Counted from the stretch's first letter, positions 35,891 to 44,330 are shown. The stretch is 44,422 bases of DNA from an uncultured Bacilli bacterium (GCA_947624135.1 CANQIV010000003.1:1-44422), one strand, 5' to 3'. Numbers and translations are program-made. Notes: a model not told the origin generated them from the letters alone.

Positions 35891-36475
35891 ATGGATTATA
35901 AAGATTTTAACGATTATGAACTTATGAGTTATATAGCTGAAGGAAATGAAGATGCTAATAACATATTAATAAAAAAATATGAGCCATTAATAACAACCAT
36001 AGCAGGTAAGATGTTACCACTCTGTAAAAATAATGGACTTGATATAAATGATTTAGTTCAAGAAGGTATGATAGGTTTAAATCATGCTATAGATAGATAT
36101 CATGAACAAGGAGATACACTATTTTATACATATGCTAAAAAATGTATAGAAAGAAAAATAATAAGTGTTGTAGTTGGTTCAAGAAGAAATAAAAATAAAA
36201 TATTAAACGAATCAGTTTCTTACGATGATGATGAAAATTCCTTAATAAAAATATTAAAAGATTCATCACCAAATCCAGAAGAAATATTATTAGATATGGA
36301 ATATCAAGAAGATTTTTTAGCTAAAATAAAAAATAAACTTACAGATTTTGAATCACAAGTTTTTGAACTTTTAGTATCAGGATTTAAATATAAAGAAATA
36401 GCAGTTTTACTTGAAAAAGATGAAAAATCTATAGATAACGCTATTCAAAGAATTAAAAATAAACTAAAAAAATGA
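35891..36475 (+). CDS. sigH: Sigma-70 family factor, SigH-like
   Basis: A 194-residue sigma factor. Region 2 contains NDLVQEGMIGLNHAIDRYHEQGDTLFYTYAKKCIERKI (about 54-93). Region 4 is at about 140-194 with FEL LVSGFKYKEIAVLLEKDEKSIDNAIQRIKNKLKK, a helix-turn-helix for the -35. Size and location (mrnC, rlmB, then this gene) match the Bacillus sigH locus, although the gene usually between rlmB and sigH (the ribosome-associated nuclease Rae1/YacP) is missing. In Bacillus SigH drives early sporulation and competence; what it controls here is not visible. The start has AAAGGAG, within the end of rlmB. Confidence 0.85.
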   Translation: MDYKDFNDYELMSYIAEGNEDANNILIKKYEPLITTIAGKMLPLCKNNGLDINDLVQEGMIGLNHAIDRYHEQGDTLFYTYAKKCIERKIISVVVGSRRNKNKILNESVSYDDDENSLIKILKDSSPNPEEILLDMEYQEDFLAKIKNKLTDFESQVFELLVSGFKYKEIAVLLEKDEKSIDNAIQRIKNKLKK

Positions 36476-36503
36476 TGGATTATTTAAAATGTAATCCATC
36501 ATT
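36465..36503 (-). terminator. Terminator for the small reverse gene, possibly bidirectional
   Basis: A perfect 12-bp inverted repeat AATGATGGATTA / TAATCCATCATT (36471-36503) between convergent genes. The A run before it on the plus strand supplies a T run for the minus strand. There is no T run for the plus strand, so plus-strand termination is less sure. Confidence 0.65.
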
Positions 36504-36698
36504 TCCGTATTCTTTATATTTATTTACCCATCTTCTAACTGTAGAAGGATATGTATTATAATATCTAGCAGCTGGTTTATTTCCATATTTTAATGCATAC
36601 ATAACCATATCATAAAGAATTTTTTCTTTGTCTTTCTTACTTTTACTTGCATATAATTCGTTTTTTTCAACATCATATAACTTAAATTCAGTAGACAT
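36480..36698 (-). CDS. Small helix-turn-helix protein, transposase-like
   Basis: A 72-residue protein. The start chosen is the ATG at 36698, with a perfect AAGGAGG just upstream; the open frame extends further, but without a site. MVMYALKYGNKPAARYYNTYPSTVRRWVNKYKEYGNDGL (about 31-69) is a helix-turn-helix as found at the N-terminus of IS3/IS481-type transposases (PAARYYN then TVRRW). There is no catalytic domain next to it and no inverted repeats of an IS were seen. It could be a domesticated regulator or a relic. The good ribosome-binding site and clean terminator favour a functional gene. Confidence 0.75.
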   Translation of the reverse strand: MSTEFKLYDVEKNELYASKSKKDKEKILYDMVMYALKYGNKPAARYYNTYPSTVRRWVNKYKEYGNDGLHFK

Positions 36699-36775
36699 AA
36701 ATAACCTCCTTTTTATTATTTTCTCGTTCTTCAAAAAAAAATAATGCAAAGTAACAAGTAATTTAATTAAAATAT

Positions 36776-36803
36776 GGAAAAAAAATTACAAACATAGTAT
36801 AAT
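36776..36803 (+). promoter_or_regulatory. Probable fmt promoter
   Basis: TATAAT at 36798-36803 with a weak TGGAAA 16 bases upstream; a GGTGAT ribosome-binding site follows. Confidence 0.45.
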
Positions 36804-36818
36804 TATTGTGGTGATAAT

Positions 36819-37778
36819 ATGGATATTGAAAATCTTAATATAGAAAGAAAATTAAGAATAGTATTTATGGGAACTCCTGATTTTAGCGTTCCTGTGCTTG
36901 ATTCATTAATAAAAAATTATGGCGTTAAAGCAGTAGTAACACAGCCAGATAAAATAGTAGGTAGAACAGGTAAAATAGCTAAACCTCCTATAAAAATATT
37001 AGCAGAACAAAATAATATTTTAGTAATACAACCTGACAAAATAAAAGAACATGTAGAAGAAATAATTAGTCTTGATCCAGATATAATAATAACATGTGCA
37101 TATGGTCAAATACTTCCAAAAGAACTTTTAGATTATCCAAAATATGGCTGCATAAATGTGCATGCATCTCTTCTTCCTAAACTTAGAGGTGGAGCTCCAA
37201 TACATAGAGCAATAATAAATGGATATAGTAAAACAGGAGTTACAATAATGTTTATGGCGCCAGGTATGGATGATGGAGATATAATTACACAAAAAGAGAT
37301 AATAATAGAAGATACAGATACAGCAAGTACTTTACATGATAAATTAAGTAAATTAGGTAGTGAACTTTTAATTGAAACATTACCTAGTATATTTAATAGA
37401 ACAATAATTAGAACACCTCAAGACTCATCCAAAGCTACATTCGCTCCATGTATAAAACCAGAAGATGAAAAATTAGATTTTAGTAAAACTACAATTCAAA
37501 TATATAATCAAATAAGAGGACTTAATAGTTTTCCTGGAGCATATTTTATGTTAGATGGAAAAAGAATTAAAGTATGGGAATCAATTATAACAAATGACTA
37601 TGATTCTTCAAAATTAAATGGAGAAATAGTAAAAATTTATAAAGAAGGAATCGGCGTAAAAACAAGTAATGGTATAATAATTTTAACAAATATTCAACCA
37701 GAAGGTAAATCAAAAATGCAAGCACTTGATTATGTAAATGGTCTACATGAAACTATAATAGGTAAGATAATAGGTTAA
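36819..37778 (+). CDS. fmt: Methionyl-tRNA formyltransferase
   Basis: A 319-residue enzyme that formylates initiator Met-tRNA. The N-terminal formyltransferase domain has VFMGTPDFSVPVL (about 14-26), CAYGQILPKELL and NVHASLLPKLRGGAPIHRAIINGYSKTGVTIMFM, with the Asn/His/Asp active site (NVHAS and MDDGDI). The C-terminal domain begins near 205 (IRGLNSFPGAYFML). Length and motif order match the family. ATG 36819 follows GTGGTGAT. One base separates it from the next gene. Confidence 0.95.
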   Translation: MDIENLNIERKLRIVFMGTPDFSVPVLDSLIKNYGVKAVVTQPDKIVGRTGKIAKPPIKILAEQNNILVIQPDKIKEHVEEIISLDPDIIITCAYGQILPKELLDYPKYGCINVHASLLPKLRGGAPIHRAIINGYSKTGVTIMFMAPGMDDGDIITQKEIIIEDTDTASTLHDKLSKLGSELLIETLPSIFNRTIIRTPQDSSKATFAPCIKPEDEKLDFSKTTIQIYNQIRGLNSFPGAYFMLDGKRIKVWESIITNDYDSSKLNGEIVKIYKEGIGVKTSNGIIILTNIQPEGKSKMQALDYVNGLHETIIGKIIG

Positions 37779-37779
37779 T

Positions 37780-38436
37780 ATGAATTTTATAAAAAAAATA
37801 AGAGAAAATTTAAAAGATTCTAAAAAGAAATCTTTAACTCTTTTAGGAATATATTTTATATTTTTTATTGTAGTTTTTGCTCTTTTTAATTCAGCTCCTC
37901 AAAATGAACCAATAGAAAATATAGAAGATATAGAAGAAAAAGAAGATGTAGTAACCAGTTATGAATACACATATAATATAAGTGATATAAATAATTCTAT
38001 TGAAATAAAAGGAACACATAAAGATACAAAAGATTTATTTACATATAATGGATTAAAATATTATAAAGAAAATAATATATTATATATATATCAAAATAAT
38101 GAGTTAAATGAAATTTCTTATTTAGATATTGATATTGATAATTTTAATTACAATAACATAATAAAAATAATAGATTCAAGTACATTTGTAGATGAAACAT
38201 CATATAGTGATAATAGTAGTAAAATAAATTACTCAATAAATATAGATGATTATTTATCAATATTAAATATCGATAAGACTAATTTAGAAATAAATATACC
38301 TATAACAGTTTCAAAAAGTGATTATATAGATGAAATACAAATAGATTTAACTAATTATTATAAATATAAATCTATTATAACAATAAAATATGACAATATA
38401 AATAAAATTGACGATATAAAAGTAGGTACTAGTTAG
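37780..38436 (+). CDS. Membrane-anchored protein of unknown function
   Basis: A 218-residue protein that begins one base after the fmt stop, so it is probably co-transcribed. A short basic N-terminus and one membrane helix (about 18-40, LTLLGIYFIFFIVVFALF) are followed by an acidic linker (NIEDIEEKEDVV) and an exported domain rich in Asn/Asp/Ser/Tyr with short strands. No cysteine for lipidation and no known domain was recognised. The C-terminus overlaps a hairpin that separates it from the reverse arginase-like gene. Confidence 0.7.
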   Translation: MNFIKKIRENLKDSKKKSLTLLGIYFIFFIVVFALFNSAPQNEPIENIEDIEEKEDVVTSYEYTYNISDINNSIEIKGTHKDTKDLFTYNGLKYYKENNILYIYQNNELNEISYLDIDIDNFNYNNIIKIIDSSTFVDETSYSDNSSKINYSINIDDYLSILNIDKTNLEINIPITVSKSDYIDEIQIDLTNYYKYKSIITIKYDNINKIDDIKVGTS

Positions 38437-38445
38437 TATCTACTT
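38420..38445. terminator. Bidirectional hairpin between convergent genes
   Basis: AAGTAGGTACTA pairs with TAGTATCTACTT (one G-U in the plus transcript) around a 2-base centre. It spans the ends of both convergent genes. The T runs on either side are short. Confidence 0.55.
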
Positions 38446-39324
38446 ATTATTTATTATTTTATTCAATATATTTAAAGCAATATTTAAAGTTTTATTATCT
38501 TTATCAAAATTAGGATTAAATTCAACTAAATCAAAGGATTTAATATTATCAATATTATTAACTAAAATATCTGCAATTTTATATGCTGTTATATCATCAA
38601 TACCATTAATTTCTGGTACAGAAACACCGGGTGCAAATTCAGGGTTAATTACGTCTAAATCATAGCTTATATGCATACCAAGAGTATCTTTCATTGCAAT
38701 ATCAATAGCTCGTTTCATAATACTTTCAATACCAAATTTCATAATATCTTCATCACTAAAAACAGTAACGCCCATTTTTTTAATATTATTTAACTCTTGT
38801 TTCTTATTTTTTTCCATAGATCTATACCCAATAACAACTGTATTTTTAGGATTATAATAAGTACCATCAAAAAAGAAAGTCAAAATAGGACAAATACCAT
38901 TTAAAGATGCAAGAGGAAGACCATGTAAATTACCTGTTATAGTAGTTTCAAATGTATTATAATCTAAATGAGCATCAATCCATATAATACCTAAATTTTT
39001 ATTTATTTTTTTACTTGCTAAAGCACTCCCAATTGAAATACTATGGTCCCCACCAATAGTAATTGGAAAAATATTATTATCAATAGTATCTTTAACAACT
39101 CTATATAATCTTTCATTAAAATCATTTACAGCATTTAAATTCTTTTTTAAATCTTCTTTATCCTTACTTTTTATACAATTTGTTTTTTCTATTTCAATAA
39201 TTTTTTCAATAGAATAATTTTTTAAATTTTTAATAATTACTTTAGGCCCTTTATTTGAACCATCAACGTCAACACCTAAATCACTTTCCGCACAAATTAT
39301 ATTCTTTTTCAATTTAATCACCAT
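38440..39324 (-). CDS. Arginase/agmatinase family hydrolase
   Basis: A 294-residue ureohydrolase. The metal ligands are seen in GGDHS (about 92-96), DAHLDYN (about 116-122, the DAHxD motif) and SYDLDVINP (about 220-228, the SxDxD motif). TITGNLHGLPLASL fits arginases, which split arginine into ornithine and urea; agmatinase cannot be fully excluded. The usual SxDxDxxDP motif has Asn for the last Asp, not a metal ligand. The start is uncertain: ATG 39324 coincides with the expected transcription start of a strong promoter and has no ribosome-binding site, while a TTG at 39312 (290 residues) has GGTGAT just upstream. It is the only long gene on the minus strand. Confidence 0.88.
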   Translation of the reverse strand: MVIKLKKNIICAESDLGVDVDGSNKGPKVIIKNLKNYSIEKIIEIEKTNCIKSKDKEDLKKNLNAVNDFNERLYRVVKDTIDNNIFPITIGGDHSISIGSALASKKINKNLGIIWIDAHLDYNTFETTITGNLHGLPLASLNGICPILTFFFDGTYYNPKNTVVIGYRSMEKNKKQELNNIKKMGVTVFSDEDIMKFGIESIMKRAIDIAMKDTLGMHISYDLDVINPEFAPGVSVPEINGIDDITAYKIADILVNNIDNIKSFDLVEFNPNFDKDNKTLNIALNILNKIINNK

Positions 39325-39330
39325 ATTAAT

Positions 39331-39359
39331 ATCATAAAATTATTGTTATTTAATGTCAA
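39331..39359 (-). promoter_or_regulatory. Promoter of the arginase-like gene
   Basis: On the minus strand, TTGACA (39359-39354) and TATGAT (39336-39331) with a 17-base spacer. Transcription would begin near 39324, so the 5' leader is extremely short. Confidence 0.75.
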
Positions 39360-39396
39360 GAAATATTTAAAAATTAAGCAAATATTGTGTAAAATT

Positions 39397-39405
39397 TGTT
39401 ATAAT
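39397..39405 (+). promoter_or_regulatory. Extended -10 promoter for murE
   Basis: TGTTATAAT (TATAAT at 39400-39405), about 27 bases before murE. No convincing -35 at the right distance. Confidence 0.45.
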
Positions 39406-39432
39406 TGTTATATAATTAAATAGAGGTGAAAT

Positions 39433-40875
39433 ATGAAAAAACTAAATGAGTTAATAGATACAAAAATAGATGTAGAAATAAAAGGTATTAAGACTAATTC
39501 TAAAGAAATAGAAAAAAATGATTTATTTATATGTACTGATAGAGGTACTTTAGATAGACATCAGTTTATAGACGATGCGATAGAAAAAGGTGCGAGTGCT
39601 GTTATAGTTAAAAAAGATGTAGGCAAGAAAAAAGTACCAATAATTAAAGTAGAAAATCCAAATGATATATTACCTATAATTTGTTCTAAATTTTATGATG
39701 AGCCAGAAAAAAAACTTACTATGATTGGTGTTACAGGAACAGATGGAAAAACAAGTGTATCAACTATGATTCAAACATTGCTTGGTAGTGATGTTTGTGG
39801 ATATATAGGTACTAATGGATATAGTTGTTCAAAATTTAATAAAGATACAAATAATACAACACCAGATTCAGATAAATTGTATGGGTATTTCGATGAGTTT
39901 ATTAAAAATGGTTGTAAATATTGTTCAATGGAAGTATGTAGTGAAGCACTTATGCTTGGAAGGGTAGAAAATATAGAGTATGATATTTCAATACATACAA
40001 ATATAACTAGCGAACACCTAAATTCACATGGTTCACTTGAAAATTACGTAAAAGATAAATGTAAATTATTTAAACAAACTAAAAAAAATGGTTATTGTAT
40101 ATTAAATAAAGATGATGAACATTTTAATGAGGTAAAAGAAGCATCAAATGGTATAGTTTTAACATATGGAAAAGATAGTGATAATGATTTATATTTTAAA
40201 GATATAAAAATATTACCTGGAAAAACATTATTTAAAATAAATTATAAAAATAAAGAATATGAAATAGATAGTCCTATGGCAGGAATGTTTAATGTATATA
40301 ATTTATCAGCAGCTTTACTTACACTTTTTACTTTAGGATTTACCTTTGATGACATAAAATCAAAAATATCTAAATTACATGTAAGTGGAAGACTTGAAAT
40401 GATAGATATGGGACAAAATTTTTATGCAATGGTTGATTATGCTCATACTCCAAATGGAATAACAAAATTACTTGAATATGTAAAAGAACTTCCTATAAGA
40501 AAAAGTATAGTCGTAATAGGTCAAGCAGGAGATAGAGATAAATCTAAAAGAAAAACAGTTGGAGAGGTTGTTGTAAAAAATTGTGATCATGCTATATTTA
40601 CATACGAAGATCCAAGAAGCGAGGATCCAAAAGATATAATCGAAATGATTATTGAAAATATAAAGGATACACATGATAATTATGAAATAGTAATAGATAG
40701 GAGTAAAGCAATAAAAAAAGCTATAGATATTGCAAAAGAAAAGGATATAGTTTTAGTTTTAGGTAAAGGTAATGAGACGTATCAAAAACTAAAAGATAAA
40801 GTTATATATTTTAATGATATAGAAGAGGTTAAAAAATCTATACAAGAAAGATTAAATAGAGTTAATACTAAATGA
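39433..40875 (+). CDS. murE: UDP-MurNAc-tripeptide synthetase, MurE
   Basis: A 480-residue ATP-dependent ligase that adds the third amino acid to the peptidoglycan stem peptide. The N-terminal domain with KTNSKEI is followed by the P-loop GVTGTDGKTS (about 98-107), NTTPDSDKL, SMEVCSEAL, HTNITSEHLNSHGS with the carbamylated-lysine region, and the C-terminal domain with GRLEMID, VDYAHTPNGI and YEDPRSEDP (about 392). The arginine in that DPR motif is the signature for meso-diaminopimelate; lysine-type enzymes lack it. So the wall probably contains diaminopimelate. GAGGTGA precedes the ATG. Confidence 0.92.
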   Translation: MKKLNELIDTKIDVEIKGIKTNSKEIEKNDLFICTDRGTLDRHQFIDDAIEKGASAVIVKKDVGKKKVPIIKVENPNDILPIICSKFYDEPEKKLTMIGVTGTDGKTSVSTMIQTLLGSDVCGYIGTNGYSCSKFNKDTNNTTPDSDKLYGYFDEFIKNGCKYCSMEVCSEALMLGRVENIEYDISIHTNITSEHLNSHGSLENYVKDKCKLFKQTKKNGYCILNKDDEHFNEVKEASNGIVLTYGKDSDNDLYFKDIKILPGKTLFKINYKNKEYEIDSPMAGMFNVYNLSAALLTLFTLGFTFDDIKSKISKLHVSGRLEMIDMGQNFYAMVDYAHTPNGITKLLEYVKELPIRKSIVVIGQAGDRDKSKRKTVGEVVVKNCDHAIFTYEDPRSEDPKDIIEMIIENIKDTHDNYEIVIDRSKAIKKAIDIAKEKDIVLVLGKGNETYQKLKDKVIYFNDIEEVKKSIQERLNRVNTK

Positions 40876-40898
40876 AGCAAGTAGATTGCTTTTTTTTT
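40875..40898 (+). terminator. Rho-independent terminator after murE
   Basis: The stem AAGCAA / TTGCTT with a GTAGA loop, followed by seven or more T, directly at the murE stop. Confidence 0.85.
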
Positions 40899-40911
40899 GA
40901 CAAAATTATAC

Positions 40912-40940
40912 TTGTAAAAATTTATATTAAGTGATATTAT
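40912..40940 (+). promoter_or_regulatory. Conserved promoter of prepilin-like copy 3
   Basis: TTGTAA at 40912-40917 and TATTAT at 40935-40940, 17 bases apart, with the spacer nearly identical to that of copy 2. Confidence 0.7.
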
Positions 40941-40948
40941 TAGTATAG

Positions 40949-40974
40949 ATAGAAGAGTAATAAAAAGCTTCTAT
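40949..40974 (+). promoter_or_regulatory. 5'-UTR hairpin of copy 3
   Basis: ATAGAAG / CTTCTAT as in copies 2, 4 and 5, here with a 12-base loop. Confidence 0.55.
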
Positions 40975-40995
40975 TAGAGTGAAAGGAAGGAAAAT

Positions 40996-42374
40996 ATGAA
41001 AGAGAAAAAACAAATAAATATGAGTAGGGGGGGGTACTTTACACTAGAAAAGTAAAGGCATTCACCCTAATAGAACTTTTAGCTGTAATAGTAATATTAG
41101 CTATAATAGCAGTCATAGCTACTCCAATAATACTAGGAGTAATAAATGATTCAAAGTATAAAGCATTTAAAATAAGTTTAAACAATATAGAACACGCATA
41201 CGAATTATATGCAACTCAACATAATATTGAACCTGGAACAGAAATAGATATAAGTAAATTACCTCTAGATTCTAAAAATCTAAAAGGTAAAGTATTCTTA
41301 AATACAGATGGAAAAGTAGAATTAAAAGAAGTAACCGATGGAACATATAGTGCGGAAGGGACACTAGATGATTTAAGCATGCTTAAAGGAACAGTAGAAG
41401 ATTTACTAGCGAATAGATTAGATGTAGATATGAAATTAACATCAACACAAAATAGTATATCAATAGAAATAGAAACAAAAGAAGGAGTACCAACAAATTA
41501 TAGTTATGAAATAACAGGACCAAATGACTATAGTAATAAAGTAAATAATATAACAGAAAATACACATACATTTGATAAATTACAATCTGATACAGAATAT
41601 AGTATAAAGGCAACAGTAAATAATAAAGCGGGATTGATAAAAGAGTTAACAAAAGCAATAAAAACAGAACAATTAAAAGGCCCAACTATAGAAATGGCAT
41701 CAGATAGTGATACATATATAGCTGCAATATATTTGGACCCAACAAATATAGAAAGATATTGTGATTCTAGTAATATTAGCAGTACGGCAGGTGTTACAGA
41801 AGGATGTATGAAATGGTATGCATATAAAGAAACAGATGATACATACACAATGTTACTTGACCATAATATAACAAAATTTGATGATGATAATATAATAAAA
41901 TGGACTACAAAAGATACAAATGAATTAGGACCAGAAGAAGCATTAAGAGTATTAAAAGAAACGACAGATTCATGGATAGCTATACCTGAAAGAAATGATA
42001 GTTATACTCCAACATTAGGTGACAATATTTCTTCTTCTAAATATACAATAAATTATACCGGATATAGATCAAGACTTATTGAAGCGGAAGAGGTAGCTAA
42101 AATTATTTCTGCTGATTTATCTTCATTAACAATAGAGCAAGTTGTTAGTTTTCAAATCGACAATATAAAATATCAATGGCTTATAGGAAGTGGAGATGGG
42201 ATTGGATTTAGATATTGGACATCTTCACCTGTAAAAACTAGAAAAGCTATTTATATTGCTGGCCATTTAAATGAAGCAGCAATTGATGCATCATCGTTTA
42301 GTAGTAGCAGTAGTTCAAAAAACATTGGAATAAGACCAGTAATAACAATTCCAAAATCAATGATTAATAATTAA
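40996..42374 (+). CDS. Phase-variable prepilin-like surface protein, OFF (copy 3)
   Basis: The start ATG 40996 reads MKEKKQINMSRGGYFTLEK and then stops, because the poly-G run holds only eight G. Gain of one G would give 459 residues. That product has the family leader and pilin helix, the stalk and one Ig-like module, then a different C-terminal domain from copies 1 and 2: it contains CMKWYAYKETDD, EEALRVLKETTDSWIAIPE, FRYWTSSP and NIGIRPVITIPKS. The YWTSSP...IRPV pattern resembles lectin-like modules of gut Firmicutes surface proteins. A serine run (SSFSSSSSSKN) lies near the end. Base composition at the 3' end is normal, so no variable region is seen. The rest of the frame is intact, which favours a switchable gene over a pseudogene. 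Confidence 0.85.
41027..41034 (+). repeat. Poly-G tract, 8 G (frame off)
   Basis: Eight G at codon 11 of copy 3; nine would restore the frame. Confidence 0.9.
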
Positions 42375-42389
42375 TTATATAAACTATAG

Positions 42390-42414
42390 AAAGTAGACAA
42401 ATCTACTTTTTCTT
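42390..42414 (+). terminator. Rho-independent terminator after copy 3
   Basis: The stem AAAGTAGA / TCTACTTT with a CAAA loop and a T-rich tail. Confidence 0.8.
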
Positions 42415-42426
42415 TTACAGTTATAC

Positions 42427-42455
42427 TTGTAAAAATTTATATTAAGTGATATTAT
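42427..42455 (+). promoter_or_regulatory. Conserved promoter of prepilin-like copy 4
   Basis: TTGTAA at 42427-42432 and TATTAT at 42450-42455 with the same 17-base spacer as copy 3. Confidence 0.7.
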
Positions 42456-42463
42456 TAGTATAG

Positions 42464-42490
42464 ATAGAAGAGTAAAAATAAAACTTCTAT
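42464..42490 (+). promoter_or_regulatory. 5'-UTR hairpin of copy 4
   Basis: ATAGAAG / CTTCTAT with a 13-base loop whose sequence differs from the other copies. Confidence 0.55.
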
Positions 42491-42511
42491 TAGAGTGAAA
42501 GGAATGGAATT

Positions 42512-44284
42512 ATGAAAGAGAAAAAACAAACAAATATGAGTAGGGGGGGGGTACTTTACACAAGTAAAGTAAAGGCATTCACCCTAATAGAACTTTTAGC
42601 TGTAATAGTAATATTAGCTATAATAGCGGTAATAGCTACTCCAATAATACTAGGAGTAATAAACGATTCAAAATATAAAGCATTTAAAATAAGCTTAAAC
42701 AATGTAGAACATGCATATGAACTTTATTCAGTACAGAAAAATATTAAACCAGGTACAGAGATAAATATTGAAGATTTACCTCTAGATTCAAAGAATCTAA
42801 AAGGAAAAGTATTCTTAAATGGAGATGGAAAAATAGAACTAAAAGAGGTAACCGATGGAACATATAGTGCGGAAGGAACACTAGATGATTTAAGTGTGCT
42901 TAAAGGAACAGTAGAAGATTTATTAGAAAATAGATTAGATGTTAAGGTAAACGTAAATACTAATGCAAGGAGTCTAGTAGTAACAGTAGAAACAATAGAA
43001 GGAGTACCAACAAGTTATAGTTATCAAATATTAGAGCCAGAAGAGTATAAAAAAGAAGCAAATAATTTAAAAGAAAACACATATACCTTTGATAAATTAA
43101 AAACAGATACAGAATATAGTATAAAAGTAATAGTAAAAAATAAAGCAGGATTAACAAAAGAGATAACAAAGACAGTAAGAATCGAAAAAATAGATGATAT
43201 AAAATTAGAATTAAATCCAAAAGATGAATATATAAAAGAAGGAACAGTAACAATCACATATCCAAAACTTGATAATGTTAGATATAAATATAGGTGGGAT
43301 AGTGAAGATTTTGTTGAAGCAGATATAAGTATAGATGGAGATAAAGTGACAACAACAACACCAGCAAAAAATGGAACACTTACAGCTGTATTAATGGATG
43401 GAGAAGAGACAATAATATCAAAACAAATAACAATAACTAATATAGATAATATGGCTCCGGTAATAGAAAAAATAGAAGGAAATGATAATGTACAATCAAA
43501 TAGAAAAATAATAAAAATAACAGCTAGTGATTCAGGTGTAGGAGAAATAAAATATTCATGTGATGATGGAACAACATGGCAAGATAAAAATGAATGTATA
43601 TATAATCAAAATGGAACACAAAAAATAAAAGTAAAAGATAGTTTAGAAAATATAAGTGAAAGTAATGAAATAAATATAACAACTATAGCTAGTGAAGAAA
43701 CTTTTACAATAAATAATTTATTTCCTGATGGATCTTTTGAAACAGAAAATTCAAATGATTTAGTAATAGAAGGTGACAGCGTAAAAAAAATAGAATTTGA
43801 CACATCCAATTATATATCAGGAAGCAAAAGTTTAAAACTTACACCAATCATAGTTTCAACTAATCAATGGGGAAGCGGAGTTAGTATAAAAATTACTAAC
43901 ATTAAAGAAGGACATGTATATTATGCTTCAGCATATTGCAAATCTAGCGCTAAATGTGGAATTCTTGCATATACGTCTGACTGGAATAATGGTGGAATAT
44001 ATTGGGCAGGTGAAAAAAATTCATCATCAGCATGGGTAAGGTTATCTTTGTATGCTTATTCAAAAGTTAATAAAGATTTTGTAAGCTTTAGATTAAACAT
44101 TTTACCACCTTTTGATATAAACCTTGATAACGGAAATCCATATTACTTTGATGATATAATACTTGTTGATTTAACAGAAATATTTGGGAAAGGAAACGAA
44201 CCAAATAGCAAGTGGTGCGATGAAAACATAAATTATAATACGACAACGGTAAAAAAATATAATAATAGTGTAGATATTCGTTGA
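42512..44284 (+). CDS. Phase-variable prepilin-like surface protein, ON (copy 4)
   Basis: The only copy in frame as sequenced: 590 residues from ATG 42512, with nine G. The leader MKEKKQTNMSRGG continues to KVKA, then the pilin helix FTLIELLAVIVILAIIAVIA. The peptidase would cut before Phe with Ala at -1 instead of the usual Gly. Next come the stalk, the shared Ig-like module (about 150-225) and a second module (LELNPKDEYIKEG, about 225-310) nearly identical to copy 1. A further Ig-like stretch (to about 395) precedes a C-terminal ~190-residue domain with FPDGSFETEN and YYFDDIILVDLTEIFGKGNEP. This pattern suggests a jelly-roll carbohydrate-binding module, which is by resemblance only. The ligand is unknown. 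Confidence 0.88.
   Translation: MKEKKQTNMSRGGVLYTSKVKAFTLIELLAVIVILAIIAVIATPIILGVINDSKYKAFKISLNNVEHAYELYSVQKNIKPGTEINIEDLPLDSKNLKGKVFLNGDGKIELKEVTDGTYSAEGTLDDLSVLKGTVEDLLENRLDVKVNVNTNARSLVVTVETIEGVPTSYSYQILEPEEYKKEANNLKENTYTFDKLKTDTEYSIKVIVKNKAGLTKEITKTVRIEKIDDIKLELNPKDEYIKEGTVTITYPKLDNVRYKYRWDSEDFVEADISIDGDKVTTTTPAKNGTLTAVLMDGEETIISKQITITNIDNMAPVIEKIEGNDNVQSNRKIIKITASDSGVGEIKYSCDDGTTWQDKNECIYNQNGTQKIKVKDSLENISESNEINITTIASEETFTINNLFPDGSFETENSNDLVIEGDSVKKIEFDTSNYISGSKSLKLTPIIVSTNQWGSGVSIKITNIKEGHVYYASAYCKSSAKCGILAYTSDWNNGGIYWAGEKNSSSAWVRLSLYAYSKVNKDFVSFRLNILPPFDINLDNGNPYYFDDIILVDLTEIFGKGNEPNSKWCDENINYNTTTVKKYNNSVDIR
42543..42551 (+). repeat. Poly-G tract, 9 G (frame on)
   Basis: Nine G at codon 11 of copy 4, the only length of the three that joins the start to the main frame. 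Confidence 0.9.
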
Positions 44285-44294
44285 TATTAAATTA

Positions 44295-44327
44295 AAAACT
44301 TATTTTGAAAAATAAATAAGTTTTTTA
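44295..44327 (+). terminator. Rho-independent terminator after copy 4
   Basis: The stem AAAACTTATT / AATAAGTTTT with a 10-base loop, followed by T. Confidence 0.75.
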
Positions 44328-44330
44328 TGC

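Noticed and set aside
42505..42514. A three-codon upstream frame overlapping the start of the surface genes (ATG GAA TTA TGA and similar)
   Set aside because: It is absent in copy 3 and the AAAGGA site is spaced for the main ATG, so it is most likely incidental.
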